Below, one piece after another: positions 27,473 through 37,126 of a stretch of 64,000 nt of DNA. Made by a program: the position numbers and the translations under genes. Each line of letters starts with the position of its first letter. Position 1 is the stretch's first letter. The stretch is from Bacillota bacterium. GTDB lineage: Bacteria > Bacillota > UBA4882 > UBA8346. The notes beneath the pieces are model-generated. The model was not told the DNA's origin. It saw nothing but the letters and a program-made list of their open reading frames with translations, and ran no database searches. The stretch covers positions 124,001-188,000 of the forward strand of contig JAEYGI010000040.1 in assembly GCA_023402395.1 (NCBI GenBank). Direction: 5' to 3'.

Positions 27473-28513
27473 ATGGTTTGTTCAATATTGTGGGCAGCGT
27501 TGCTGGCCTTTACAGGCTGGATAGTCGCAGGAATTATGAGCCCTGAATATCGATTTGGTATTCATGCCGTATTTATCGTTGGCGGGGTGGTTATTGGCGC
27601 AATTATACCATTGATTCGACCGGTCATTGAAAAATGGGCCAAAAAGTGGTCCGGTCAAGAATTAATGCTGAAAACAATCGCTTGCTTGGTGGGATTATTT
27701 TCCGTTTCTTTGGTGATGAACTTCATTGAACCGGCGCTCACCGGCCTCTCCCTGGCAAGCCGCATCGCAGTAACCTTGTGGTCCGGGTTTTTAATTCTGG
27801 GGATAATTGTGACGGTAGTTTCGTTAAAACAAAAAGAGCTGATCGAGTGTTTTTTTTATAAGTCGGAAAGCGGCCGGCCGAAACGGTTGAGCAAAGATCA
27901 GTTTAAAATTTTGGATACCAGCGCGGTGATTGATGGACGGATCGCGGATCTATGTCAGACCGGTTTTTTAGAAGGTGTTTTAATAATTCCAAACTTTGTT
28001 CTCTCGGAGCTTCAAAAGATCGCCGATTCATCGGATCCGCTGCGCCGGAATCGCGGCCGGAGAGGATTAGAAATTTTAAATAAAATTCAAAAAGAGAATC
28101 TGGTCTCAGTCCGCATTCTTGATCGCGACTTTGAGGATTTAACGGAAGTAGACACCAAGTTGTTGCGCCTGGCCCGTGAATTGGAAGCGAAAGTGATCAC
28201 CAACGATTACAATCTCAATAAAGTGGCCGAGTTATATGGAGTTCAGGTTTTGAACATCAATGATCTTTCCAATGCCATCAAACCGGTGGTCATACCTGGT
28301 GAAGAAATGGTCGTACATGTGCTTCGCGATGGGAAAGAACATGGACAAGGCATCGGTTATCTTGAGGATGGCACTATGATTGTGGTGGAGGGCGGAAAGA
28401 GTTATATCGGCTTGGATATCGACATTCTGGTGACCAGTATCCTTCAAACTTCAGCCGGAAGAATGATCTTTGCCAAACCCAAAGATTACCTGATCTCCAA
28501 AGTTACTTCTTAA
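27473..28513 (+). CDS. PIN/TRAM-domain membrane protein (YacL-like)
   Basis: 346 residues. Four N-terminal membrane helices precede a PIN nuclease domain with acidic residues in [40 protein letters not shown] and [14 protein letters not shown], then a C-terminal TRAM RNA-binding domain. Firmicutes carry it between disA/carD and ispD. A role as a membrane-bound RNase is expected from the family. Confidence 0.92.
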   Translation: MVCSILWAALLAFTGWIVAGIMSPEYRFGIHAVFIVGGVVIGAIIPLIRPVIEKWAKKWSGQELMLKTIACLVGLFSVSLVMNFIEPALTGLSLASRIAVTLWSGFLILGIIVTVVSLKQKELIECFFYKSESGRPKRLSKDQFKILDTSAVIDGRIADLCQTGFLEGVLIIPNFVLSELQKIADSSDPLRRNRGRRGLEILNKIQKENLVSVRILDRDFEDLTEVDTKLLRLARELEAKVITNDYNLNKVAELYGVQVLNINDLSNAIKPVVIPGEEMVVHVLRDGKEHGQGIGYLEDGTMIVVEGGKSYIGLDIDILVTSILQTSAGRMIFAKPKDYLISKVTS

Positions 28514-28550
28514 AAAATGCCGATAACGGCATTTTTTTTTATTAGCGGCA
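28513..28550 (+). terminator. Terminator after the PIN/TRAM gene
   Basis: aaaaatgccg pairs with cggcattttt, loop ataa, and ten T residues. Confidence 0.9.
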
Positions 28551-28593
28551 GGAGATTTAGCGCGAGGCTGGAAATGTCCATTGGGTGATTTTT

Positions 28594-29346
28594 TTGGATA
28601 AATCATTAAAGATAGCGGCGGTGATCCCCGCCGCCGGCAGCGGGCGGCGAATGGGCGAGGCGCTTAATAAGGTCCGGTTGCCGTTGAATGGAATACCGGT
28701 TTTAACCCATGCGCTCCGTACGTTTCTGGCCGCAGATCAACCGGCCGTCGATCGGTTGGTTTTGGTCGTCAGTGAGTCGGAACGCAATTTTTTCGAAGCT
28801 TATCTTGATTCGGAATGGTCCGATAGGATGGACCGAATTGAAATTGTAATCGGTGGCGTCGAACGACAGGATTCGGTCTACAATGGCCTGGAATCGCTGG
28901 AGGCTTGGCGGGGGTGGTCCATGGCGGAGCAACGCTTGGTAATTGTTCATGATGCGGCCCGCGCGCTTCTGACCCGGGAACTATTGTCTGATGCCATCCG
29001 AATGGGTCTGGAATTCAAAGCTGTCGGGGTGGCGGTTCCGGTCAAGGATACCATTAAGCAAACCGATGAGACCGGTTTCGTGATTGCCACGCCGGAAAGA
29101 GCGACTTTATGGGCGATCCAAACTCCGCAGGTCTTCGAGTATGATTTGTTGCTCCAATCCTATCGGCGAGCTATCGGAGCGAAACGATATTTTTCGGATG
29201 ATTGCGGAGTGGTGGAATTCTGCGGACACCGGGTTAAATTGATCCCCGGTTCTTACGAAAACATTAAAATAACCACTCCGGAGGACCTGATTATCGCGGC
29301 GGAAATATTGAGGAGGAGAGACGATGCGAATCGGGCAGGGATTTGA
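28594..29346 (+). CDS. ispD: 2-C-methyl-D-erythritol 4-phosphate cytidylyltransferase
   Basis: About 250 residues. It joins CTP to MEP in the non-mevalonate isoprenoid pathway. The nucleotide-binding [10 protein letters not shown] lies near the N-terminus, followed by [14 protein letters not shown] and the C-terminal [18 protein letters not shown] 28594 is preferred because gggtgat lies just upstream; GTG 28585 is the alternative. It overlaps ispF by 23 bp. Confidence 0.93.
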   Translation: MDKSLKIAAVIPAAGSGRRMGEALNKVRLPLNGIPVLTHALRTFLAADQPAVDRLVLVVSESERNFFEAYLDSEWSDRMDRIEIVIGGVERQDSVYNGLESLEAWRGWSMAEQRLVIVHDAARALLTRELLSDAIRMGLEFKAVGVAVPVKDTIKQTDETGFVIATPERATLWAIQTPQVFEYDLLLQSYRRAIGAKRYFSDDCGVVEFCGHRVKLIPGSYENIKITTPEDLIIAAEILRRRDDANRAGI

Positions 29347-29818
29347 TGTGCATCGCTTGGTCCCGGGGAGGCTATTAATCCTGGGCGGAGTGGAAGTCCC
29401 TTATGAATTGGGGTTATTGGGTCATTCCGACGCCGATGTCTTGATTCATGCGATGATGGATGCGTTGCTGGGCGCAATCGGCGCCGGTGATATCGGGAAT
29501 CATTTTCCCGATACCGATCCTGCCTATAAGGGAGCCGACAGTACGGTCCTGTTTCGGACCGTTCTAAAAATGGTGGAAGAGGCGGGTTATCAGATCAGAA
29601 ATATTGATGCCACCATCATCGCTCAAAAACCAAAATTGGCGGGATACATTCCCATGATGCGACAGAAGCTGGCGGAATATGCCAACCTTGAAAAGACCGC
29701 GTTGAATATCAAGGCCACTACCACCGAGACGCTGGGTTTTACCGGGCGGGGCGAAGGAATTGCCGCTATGGCCATCGCCTTATTGGAACAGAAGCGACCG
29801 GAAGGCGCGGCACGTTAG
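29324..29818 (+). CDS. ispF: 2-C-methyl-D-erythritol 2,4-cyclodiphosphate synthase
   Basis: 164 residues. Zinc ligands are in GFDVH and the [19 protein letters not shown] signature, and the nucleotide part is in [19 protein letters not shown]. It cyclises CDP-ME 2-phosphate, two steps after IspD. The start has gaggagaga upstream inside ispD. Its stop codon overlaps the stop of the convergent sugar-kinase gene. Confidence 0.94.
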   Translation: MRIGQGFDVHRLVPGRLLILGGVEVPYELGLLGHSDADVLIHAMMDALLGAIGAGDIGNHFPDTDPAYKGADSTVLFRTVLKMVEEAGYQIRNIDATIIAQKPKLAGYIPMMRQKLAEYANLEKTALNIKATTTETLGFTGRGEGIAAMAIALLEQKRPEGAAR

Positions 29819-30804
29819 CGCGCCACCGGTTCAGTCAGATACTTCCGGATTTCATTCAAAGTTACAGTGGCGGTTCCAATCTTACGGACTACCAATCCGG
29901 CCACCATGTTTGAAAATTTGGCCGCTTCCAGCAGCGACATGCCGGAGAGAACTCCCAAGGTTACCGAGGCCACCACTGTATCTCCGGCTCCGCTAACATC
30001 AAAGACCTCTTGCTTATTATGAACGGGTATCAACTCGGGTTCCCGTTGGGGTTCAAAGAGGGACATCCCTTGGTCGCCCAGAGTAATCAGCACCGCTTCG
30101 GCATTGGTGGCCTCAAGCAGAATCTTTCCGGCGGTTGTCAAATCGCTAACTTCCTTGAGTTCAAAGCCAACTGCTTCTTCCGCTTCGGAACGGCTTGGAG
30201 TGAGCAATGATACGTTACGGTATTTCATAATGCGGTGCCGGGAGTCTACAATAACAAATTTCCGTCTTTCACTGGCCAATTGAGCCACGTCCAGGAAAAA
30301 GCGCTCCGGAAAAACGGGCAGATGGTAATCAGAGATCACTACCGCGCTTACTTCGTCCAGGCATTTCCGGTAGATATCCCACAATTCGGCCAACAGGCCT
30401 TCGCTGAGCGGTTGCTGTGGTAACCGGTCCAAGCGCAATACCTGTTGGCGGACGGTGTGTTCACACTGAGCGAGGATCCGGCGCTTGGTCGTGGTGAAAT
30501 GGTCCGGAGACTGCAGCACTCCCCCGACATCGATACACTGTTCTGCAAAACGCGCCAATAATTTTTCGCCCGGATCGTCATTGCCGAGAACACTGACGGG
30601 AACCGCCCTGCCGCTGAGTGATGCCACATTGAACACCACATTGCCAGCTCCTCCCGGGATCACTTGGTCATACTGGAATTCCACGATGGGGATCGGCGCT
30701 TCCCTGGACATGCGCCTGATTAAGCCATATTCATAGACGTCGGCGATCAGATCGCCGAAGACCATGATTTTTTGTTGGTCAAACTTGCTAAAGTATTGTT
30801 CCAT
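29815..30804 (-). CDS. Heptose 7-phosphate kinase-like PfkB protein (HldE/RfaE domain I)
   Basis: 329 residues from the ATG at 30804, preceded by aaggag. It is a PfkB-family sugar kinase with [15 protein letters not shown] near the N-terminus and the catalytic [16 protein letters not shown] near the end. With the nucleotidyltransferase just upstream it corresponds to the two halves of HldE, making ADP-heptose precursors for LPS core or glycoprotein glycans. It converges on ispF with overlapping stops. Confidence 0.85.
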   Translation of the reverse strand: MEQYFSKFDQQKIMVFGDLIADVYEYGLIRRMSREAPIPIVEFQYDQVIPGGAGNVVFNVASLSGRAVPVSVLGNDDPGEKLLARFAEQCIDVGGVLQSPDHFTTTKRRILAQCEHTVRQQVLRLDRLPQQPLSEGLLAELWDIYRKCLDEVSAVVISDYHLPVFPERFFLDVAQLASERRKFVIVDSRHRIMKYRNVSLLTPSRSEAEEAVGFELKEVSDLTTAGKILLEATNAEAVLITLGDQGMSLFEPQREPELIPVHNKQEVFDVSGAGDTVVASVTLGVLSGMSLLEAAKFSNMVAGLVVRKIGTATVTLNEIRKYLTEPVAR

Positions 30805-30823
30805 ATTAATCTCCTTAAAAATA

Positions 30824-31309
30824 TTAAAGATTGGCATGCCGGATCCGAGTGACCAACTCGGAAGTGGAAATTCCAGCGACTAGGGGAATGAAACGGACTT
30901 CAACCCCTAATTCAAGAATGACCTTTTTTTCAGGGAGATTATCGAGGGTATAGTCTCCGCCTTTAACGTAAATATCGGGATGCACGGCCCGGATCAACTC
31001 GACCGCATCTGTTTCCCCGAATATCGTTACATAGTCTACCGGTCGTAGCGCCGTCAGCAATGAGGCGCGGTCCAGTTCGGAAACGATGGGCCGGGTCGGC
31101 CCCTTGAGGCCGCGAACCGATTGATCACTGTTAATCCCGACCAGCAAGATATCCCCATACTTTTTCGCCTCCCAAAAGGTGCGCAGATGGCCGGCATGCA
31201 GCAAATCAAAGCAGCCGTTGGTCAATACGACCGTCTTCCCTTGCGAATGCCATTCATCGCTACGATGTTTCAGGTCCTTGCGCTCTAATAATCTGGTTTT
31301 GAGTTCCAC
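30824..31309 (-). CDS. Heptose 1-phosphate adenylyltransferase-like protein (HldE/RfaE domain II)
   Basis: 161 residues. The nucleotidyltransferase HxGH motif is TNGCFDLLHAGHLRTF, and GINSDQSVRGLKGPTRPI plus YVKGGDYTLDNLPE are typical of the RfaE2 family. It overlaps the glycosyltransferase gene by 25 bp and lies 19 bp before the kinase gene. Whether ADP or another nucleotide is used cannot be read. Confidence 0.87.
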   Translation of the reverse strand: MELKTRLLERKDLKHRSDEWHSQGKTVVLTNGCFDLLHAGHLRTFWEAKKYGDILLVGINSDQSVRGLKGPTRPIVSELDRASLLTALRPVDYVTIFGETDAVELIRAVHPDIYVKGGDYTLDNLPEKKVILELGVEVRFIPLVAGISTSELVTRIRHANL

Positions 31310-32289
31310 GGTACCTCCGTCCAGCTTTGCATAGTGGCGATTATCAATTGAGCAACGAATATGGAAGCAACCTCCGAATTTGAAATCGGAGTTACGATCC
31401 AGTTCGGATGGTCGTATGGGTAAAAGCGGTTTTTGTCGCTCGCTCTGATTAGCATAATAACTCGTTTCCTAAGCGCATTGGCAAGATGAAGCATTCCGGT
31501 GTCCCCTCCGACGATTAGGTCTGAGAGGCACATCAGACCGCCGGTGGTCAAGAGATCGGCTTTGCCAGCGGCTACCGGGTAAATCGAGGCTGCCTTCTCT
31601 AATTTCTTCCGGTCCGAAGGCCCGCCCCCGAAAACCACTTGAATCCCTTGCTTCGATAAGAAAGCGGCATACTTAAGATAACAATCGAGGCGCCAGTTTT
31701 TATAGAAATGTTTGGTAAAAGGTTGGATAAAAACCAGCGGCCGCTCCTCAGCTAATCCCCATTCCTGATAGAGTTTTTTGGCTTTGGATAGTCCTTCAGG
31801 CGGTAATTGAAACCGGTTGTTCAATGGTCCAATCGCTAAGCCCGCTTTCCGCAATAATTCAAGATTGATGTCGACTGGATGAGAGGCGACGGGAGGAGCT
31901 GAAAAGGTATACATCCGGCCGCGAATTTCTTTGCGCCGTATACCCCAACGTTTAGGTGCCCGGGTCAAACGGGCCATCAGACCGGATTCGGCGATCCCGT
32001 GAAAATCAACTACCAGATCAAAAGATTCCCGGCGCAGTTGGCGCCAGAGTCGTCCCATATATGGAAGAATGTGAAAAAAATCCCTTGTATGAAACAAGTC
32101 ATGGTCAAGCTCCTGAACCACATCGACCGCTTCAAACCCGCGGAGCAGGGGCGCGTTGACCCTGCGGGTGAGATAGGTTATATTACTGTCCGGAAAGTTG
32201 TCGCGGAGGACGTTGACCGCCGGAAGCGTAAACAGAATGTCGCCAATAGAGCTTAACCGGATGACCAGGATCCGGCGGAAATCGCTCAT
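31285..32289 (-). CDS. Glycosyltransferase family 9 (heptosyltransferase-like)
   Basis: 334 residues. The GT9 start RILVIRLSSIGDILFTLPAVNVLRDNFP and the donor-site region VFGGGPSDRKKLE...GGLMCLSDLIVGGDTGMLHLANAL are clear. Members add heptose to LPS core. It overlaps the HAD gene by 4 bp (ATGA), so the four minus-strand genes form one operon. It points to a heptose-containing cell-surface glycan. Confidence 0.87.
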   Translation of the reverse strand: MSDFRRILVIRLSSIGDILFTLPAVNVLRDNFPDSNITYLTRRVNAPLLRGFEAVDVVQELDHDLFHTRDFFHILPYMGRLWRQLRRESFDLVVDFHGIAESGLMARLTRAPKRWGIRRKEIRGRMYTFSAPPVASHPVDINLELLRKAGLAIGPLNNRFQLPPEGLSKAKKLYQEWGLAEERPLVFIQPFTKHFYKNWRLDCYLKYAAFLSKQGIQVVFGGGPSDRKKLEKAASIYPVAAGKADLLTTGGLMCLSDLIVGGDTGMLHLANALRKRVIMLIRASDKNRFYPYDHPNWIVTPISNSEVASIFVAQLIIATMQSWTEVPWNSKPDY

Positions 32290-32987
32290 CGCAAGCTGCT
32301 CCTTGGGGTTGGGAGAATGCTTTCCAGGTTCTGCAGCAACTTATCGAACTCGATTCCGGCCGCGGATGTGAAATAAAGATCGGCCGTTGTCAGGTGCTTG
32401 GCCGCGCCAATACCGATCACCAACATTCCGGCCGCCCGGGCGGCGGCGATTCCCGCTTCTGAATCCTCAATAACAACTGTCTGGCCGGGATTGACCATGA
32501 GCAGAGAAGCGGCATGAAGAAACAGATCCGGGGCTGGCTTGGCCCGGGCGATGGTGTTGGAATCGGTAACCGCGTCAAATAATCGATAGACTCCCAATTT
32601 ATCCAGGATATGACGGGTATTCCGGCTAGAGGAGGCGACCGCGGTTTTAAGGCCGGCGGTTTTAACCGCCGTTATCAGGTCCTTGATTCCCGGCAAAAGG
32701 TCTTTTTCGGAGATCATTTGGGTTAATTCCAGAAAATATCGGTTTTTCAATTCATATAATAGTTGAAAGCGTTCAGCCGTAACTTGCCGCCCATACCGGC
32801 CCAGGATCAACCGGAGTGAATCGTCCCTGGCCCGGCCGAGCAAGTCCCGGTTATCGTCCGGGGTGAAAGGAATGCCCTCCGCCTCAAAAAGACGCTTCCA
32901 GGAAAGATAGTGAAATTGAACGGTATCGGTGATGATTCCGTCCATATCGAAGATAAAGGCTTCAATTCGATCCGAGATGGGGAACAC
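32286..32987 (-). CDS. HAD-superfamily phosphatase/beta-phosphoglucomutase-like
   Basis: 233 residues. HAD motif I is FIFDMDGIITDT, motif II VASSSRN, motif III Lys in ARAKPAPDLFL, and motif IV VIEDSEAGIAAARAAGM. The cap domain sequence LLGRARDDSLRLILGRYG resembles beta-phosphoglucomutase. In this operon it could be the phosphatase needed between the kinase and nucleotidyltransferase of heptose synthesis (the GmhB step), but its sequence looks more like a mutase. The GTG start overlaps an aagagg site. Confidence 0.8.
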   Translation of the reverse strand: MFPISDRIEAFIFDMDGIITDTVQFHYLSWKRLFEAEGIPFTPDDNRDLLGRARDDSLRLILGRYGRQVTAERFQLLYELKNRYFLELTQMISEKDLLPGIKDLITAVKTAGLKTAVASSSRNTRHILDKLGVYRLFDAVTDSNTIARAKPAPDLFLHAASLLMVNPGQTVVIEDSEAGIAAARAAGMLVIGIGAAKHLTTADLYFTSAAGIEFDKLLQNLESILPTPRSSLR

Positions 32988-32997
32988 CTCTTTTAAG

Positions 32998-33120
32998 CGT
33001 TGAGATTAACCCCGGCCAAGGCCGGGTTGTACACAAAAGCTTGGGAAGCGAGGGATAAAGTCATTTCTTAGTGCTTTCGGTAAGGCTATAGCCGACCAGT
33101 GGACTTTATCACATGGCTTT
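32998..33120 (+). repeat. Two-hairpin repeat family 2, complete copy
   Basis: First hairpin cccggcc/ggccggg (about 33011-33026), linker ACACAAAAGCTTGGGAAGC, then stem gataaagtc (33054-33062)/gactttatc (33102-33110) and acatggctt. It fills most of the 32988-33322 gap; the rest holds nothing I recognise. Confidence 0.8.
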
Positions 33121-33322
33121 TTTAGAGCTAGTATTTGATAAACGCTAAAAATAATTACGGCAGGGTTTTCGAAAAAACATATGGATCTTCGGTATCAAAC
33201 GGTAAATTCCTGCTTAAGTTGCGTGTTTTGGCTTGAAAATGGAAAATTGTCAAAGGGTGCTACTTGAAACCGGAAGTAACAAGTTGTATCATGAGATCGA
33301 ATATTACGAGAGGAATAATGAC

Positions 33323-33856
33323 ATGATTGAGATAGATGATGCTGGCGGCGGCTGTTTCATCGGCCCGGAAGTATTGGTGATCCACCGTTTGGAAACTGGA
33401 ACAGCCCGGTTTCTCTATATCCCTCCTCAGGTTCAGGAACGGATTTCCTATGCCACCGAGATCCTGAAGGCGGCTTTCACCGAGATGGGAATCACCAAGG
33501 CCGAACCGATTCAACTGTGTCGCGGGGAGATCTTCGATTTATTTCAAAAACACCTTGAGGAACACGGCTATCAAGTGCTCCGGCAGAAAGTGTCATCAGC
33601 CACCGACTGCCTGGCAGAGGCCGAGTTCATGGAGGTGCTTTATGCGCATGGCCTGCCGCGGAACATCTCGTTGCATAACCGGAACTATCAGGAGCTATAC
33701 GAGGCGGTCGGATTCTGGTACTTCAGCCAGAACAATCAGATGGTGCGCAGATTACGGAAGATTCGTCTTCATCCGCCATTTAAGATTAAAAACATCGTCC
33801 AGAAATACCCCAATTTGATTCGATTGCTGTTTGAAGATCAAGAAGTGGCCGGTTGA
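33323..33856 (+). CDS. Conserved hypothetical protein, possibly RNase H-like
   Basis: 177 residues from ATG 33323, preceded by cgagagga; the frame extends to 33233 but without a ribosome site. It begins MIEIDDAGGGCFIGPEVLVIHRLETG, a strand-acid-glycine pattern like the first strand of RNase H-fold proteins, and later has CRGEIFDLF. I believe similar short proteins occur in other Firmicutes and archaea, but cannot confirm this. No function is claimed. Confidence 0.65.
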   Translation: MIEIDDAGGGCFIGPEVLVIHRLETGTARFLYIPPQVQERISYATEILKAAFTEMGITKAEPIQLCRGEIFDLFQKHLEEHGYQVLRQKVSSATDCLAEAEFMEVLYAHGLPRNISLHNRNYQELYEAVGFWYFSQNNQMVRRLRKIRLHPPFKIKNIVQKYPNLIRLLFEDQEVAG

Positions 33857-33861
33857 GCGCG

Positions 33862-33892
33862 AACATCCCCGGGAAGTTTTCCCGGGGATGTT
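33862..33892. terminator. Hairpin between convergent genes
   Basis: aacatccccggga pairs with ttcccggggatgtt around a short loop. It serves the end of both convergent genes, though T runs are weak. Confidence 0.65.
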
Positions 33893-33909
33893 GCTGTTTA
33901 AATCAAATT

Positions 33910-36558
33910 TTACAGCTGTTCGAGCAATTGCCGTTGTTCTTTGGTGAGTTGCTCTTGCTGGCGGATGATCGCTTCCAGACGCTTGATGATGTCCGCTTTG
34001 CGGTCAACCGGAGCGGGAACCGAAGGGGCTGTTCCGGGAGCGGCAGTAGCCGGCGGCCGGTTACTGAGCGGCATTTCGTCGGAGACTCCGGCCAGCGCTT
34101 CCTCAAGCGTATCGCCCAGGGTGACCTGATCCTGATATACCATCACCACTTTTTTAAGCTCAGCCTGCTGACTGCGCTCCGACTCCATGAACATTGGTTT
34201 GACATAGAGAATGGTGCCGTCGATCGGGACGATCAACAGATTGCCCCAGGTCACCTTGGACTGCTGAGCGTTCCAAAGCGTGATCAATTGGGAAATGGTC
34301 TCGTCCTGATTGATCCGGCTGTCAATCTGAGCCGGGCCGTAAATGTTCTGGTCCTTGGGAAGCAGGTAAAGATGCAATTCGCCGTACGCCGGCCCGTCGC
34401 AACGGGCAATGAGCCAGGAGACCAGATTACGGTTGCCCCGCGGTGAAAACGGCTGCATCATGACGAACTCCGCTTCGGGCGCTTCCGGCAGCTTTAAAGT
34501 CACATAATAGGGTTCAAACGGTTCGTCCCGGTGATGCAAGGGAACTTCCCAGTAGTCTTCCTTTTCATAGAAAGTCCGGGGCGTGGTCATATGATATTGC
34601 CGCAGCATATCCCGTTGCACGGTCATCAGGAACTCCGGATAACGGAAATGCTGGACCAGATCCGGAGCAAGGCTGGACACCGGCTGGAACAGGTTCGGGA
34701 AGACTTGGCTCCACACCCGGATGATCGGATCGGTGGAGTCGATTACATAGAAGTTTACGGTTCCGTTATAGGCGTCGATCAATACTTTTACCGGATTGCG
34801 CATGTAGCGCAGTCCGCGTTCGTGGGCCTTGGCATACGGATAATAGGCGCTGGCGGTATAAGCGTCAATGATCCAGTAGAGCTTGCCGCCGGAAACCACC
34901 AGGTAGGGATCATCGTCGAATAACAGGAAGGGCGCCATTTTCCTGGCCCGCTCCAGGACGTTCCGGTGCATTAAAATGCTGCTGTCCTGGGTCAGGAGGG
35001 AAGAAAGCAGAAAGTTGGTATCGCCGAGCGCGATGGTCATCAACAACTTATTGAACGGGGAACCGAGCGGGATGCCTTTGGCCCCCTTGTACTCGGTGGT
35101 AATGTTGCCTTCGCCCTGCGGGTAGTCAAATTCGGCGTTCTTGGTGTTGACGATGGCATATTGGTTGGAGGATTCCCCGAAGTAAATCCCGGGCTGTTCA
35201 ACATGAAGACCGGGAAAATCAGGGCTTGATCTGGTTGGGAGATCCCTGGCGATAAAAAGCGGCTGGCCCTGCGGGGAAAATTGGCTGACTTGGTTAGCGG
35301 CGATGCCGTAACCGTGGGTATAGGTCATATGGACATTGATCCAGTTCTGCGCCTGTCCGGATAGTCCGGGGGTATTGAACTCCCGGGCGGAGATCATGAC
35401 CTGGCGTTGTCCCGCGGCCGACGGGTAGCGATCAACGTCGATGTCGTTAAAAATATAGTAAGGCCGGATTTTTTGCAACTGATTATACGAGGACAGTAAG
35501 GGACGGTAATCCCACAGCCGGAGATCCTCCAGCTCGGGACGGGTCGGATCGAGCTTGGCCGCTCCGGAGGTTTGAAGCGTATAGGGTTGGACTTTAATTC
35601 GTTCCAAATCATACGCTTTCCGGGTGAAATCGATGTGATTCTTTAAGAATGCCGATTCCAGCTCGAACTCGTTGGGCCGGACCACGAACGATTGCAGCAG
35701 GCCGGGATAGACTGAGAACAGCACAAACGATAAGGCAATCCAGGATACAAGCGCGCCGATCAACAGCTTGGTGCCCCGCCGGAACAAGCTGAACACCAGC
35801 ACGGCGATGATGGCCAGCAAAAAGATGGTCAACGCCTGAAACGCAAAGATTTTGGCGTGATAGGCGGTATAATTGACCCCGGTCATCTGAGTCGATTCCT
35901 GAAAGAGCAGGCCATATTTTCCTAATGAATAGCCCCAGATTTTAACCACCAAAAAGAGGATGGTCAATCCGGTCAGATGCAGCTTGGCCGGGCTCCACAA
36001 CTCCCAGTTGCCGTTCTCACGCCAAATGGCGCGAGCCATCAAATACAGCGCGGCGCTGCCCGCCAACCCGAGAAACCCGACGGTAACCGCCAGATGGTTT
36101 AGTTGTTGATAGAACGGGAATGCGAACAGGTAGAATCCGAGGTCTTTCCCGAAGATGGGATCAACCGTTCCGACCTGAACCTGATGCAAAAATTGCTGAA
36201 TCACGGTCCAGTCCAGACTGAGGCCAGAAGCCAAAACAAAGGCCAGTACGGCGCAGACGGCGAGTCCGGGTAAAAACACGGCGCTTTTGGGAACCTCCGG
36301 CCACAAATCCTCAACCGCGACCACCCGGGGCCGATCGAAGGCCCGCAGGGCCAGCCAAAAATTAAGGATCAGAAAGCCAAAGATCAGGATTCCAACCAGC
36401 AATTTAGCCAGCGGACCGGTAAGCAGCGGAACCCAGAAAACCGCGGTGTTGCCGAGGGTCTGAAACCACATCCAATCGACATATTTGCCCGCGATGGCCC
36501 AAACAATAAACAAGGCGGCAATGATGACTCCAATTACCGTTTTGGTAAATCGTTCCAT
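33910..36558 (-). CDS. UPF0182 family large membrane protein
   Basis: 882 residues from the ATG at 36558 (aaaaggagtg upstream); the longer frame start at 36678 is not supported. About seven membrane helices fill the first ~290 residues, followed by a large outer domain with family-typical stretches such as LYFGESSNQYAIVNTKNAEFDYPQG and the ending coiled coil IIKRLEAIIRQQEQLTKEQRQLLEQL. The family (COG1615) is widespread but has no known function. It is transcribed alone. Confidence 0.9.
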   Translation of the reverse strand: MERFTKTVIGVIIAALFIVWAIAGKYVDWMWFQTLGNTAVFWVPLLTGPLAKLLVGILIFGFLILNFWLALRAFDRPRVVAVEDLWPEVPKSAVFLPGLAVCAVLAFVLASGLSLDWTVIQQFLHQVQVGTVDPIFGKDLGFYLFAFPFYQQLNHLAVTVGFLGLAGSAALYLMARAIWRENGNWELWSPAKLHLTGLTILFLVVKIWGYSLGKYGLLFQESTQMTGVNYTAYHAKIFAFQALTIFLLAIIAVLVFSLFRRGTKLLIGALVSWIALSFVLFSVYPGLLQSFVVRPNEFELESAFLKNHIDFTRKAYDLERIKVQPYTLQTSGAAKLDPTRPELEDLRLWDYRPLLSSYNQLQKIRPYYIFNDIDVDRYPSAAGQRQVMISAREFNTPGLSGQAQNWINVHMTYTHGYGIAANQVSQFSPQGQPLFIARDLPTRSSPDFPGLHVEQPGIYFGESSNQYAIVNTKNAEFDYPQGEGNITTEYKGAKGIPLGSPFNKLLMTIALGDTNFLLSSLLTQDSSILMHRNVLERARKMAPFLLFDDDPYLVVSGGKLYWIIDAYTASAYYPYAKAHERGLRYMRNPVKVLIDAYNGTVNFYVIDSTDPIIRVWSQVFPNLFQPVSSLAPDLVQHFRYPEFLMTVQRDMLRQYHMTTPRTFYEKEDYWEVPLHHRDEPFEPYYVTLKLPEAPEAEFVMMQPFSPRGNRNLVSWLIARCDGPAYGELHLYLLPKDQNIYGPAQIDSRINQDETISQLITLWNAQQSKVTWGNLLIVPIDGTILYVKPMFMESERSQQAELKKVVMVYQDQVTLGDTLEEALAGVSDEMPLSNRPPATAAPGTAPSVPAPVDRKADIIKRLEAIIRQQEQLTKEQRQLLEQL

Positions 36559-37126
36559 GCAATCACTCCTTTTCCTGATATTTTGCTTTACTTCTCCCCC
36601 GGTCCCGAAAAATCCTTCTAATGAGAAGGAACTGGAAATCGAATCGCGAATAGACATGACTACCCGGTTGCTTGGCAAAGAAATTTTGAGTTCGTGATTT
36701 TATGGTGGTTAGTTCGGGGTTCTTAGTCGGGCCTCTTTTTTAAGGCGTTACCGGTCGGTTCGTCAAAGCGGCACAATAGGTGGCTGGCCGGGCTTGATTT
36801 TTCCGGAAAATTAATCTTCGGACGGTCCGGAGAACTGTTTTTTGTTGAAATTTGTTTGTTTTTGCCGTTAGAAAGAACGCCGGGACCGGAAACATTGTTT
36901 CCGGGTCACCCGGAAAGCGCTCCGGACTCGAAAAAGACCAGTTTTTGACGGAGAAAAGAAGTTCAGGGCCGCCGGCGTGAACAATTATTGCCGGGGCGAA
37001 ATAACCGGGGCGGCAATCGAAACGATTTTTTTGAAAGTATAATTCTTACTTTCCAGTAATCAGGAAACAGCAATCAGAACCAAGAATTAAGAACCAGGAA
37101 TTAAAAGCTCTAACGGAGGTATAACC
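36559..37126. other. Long gene-free stretch before pyrF
   Basis: No gene is seen. It holds a perfect 8-bp stem ccggaaac/gtttccgg (36886-36904) and short aagaacc-type repeats at both ends: on the minus strand near 36706-36730 and on the plus strand at 37074-37105. The pyrF ribosome site lies at the end. Confidence 0.5.
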
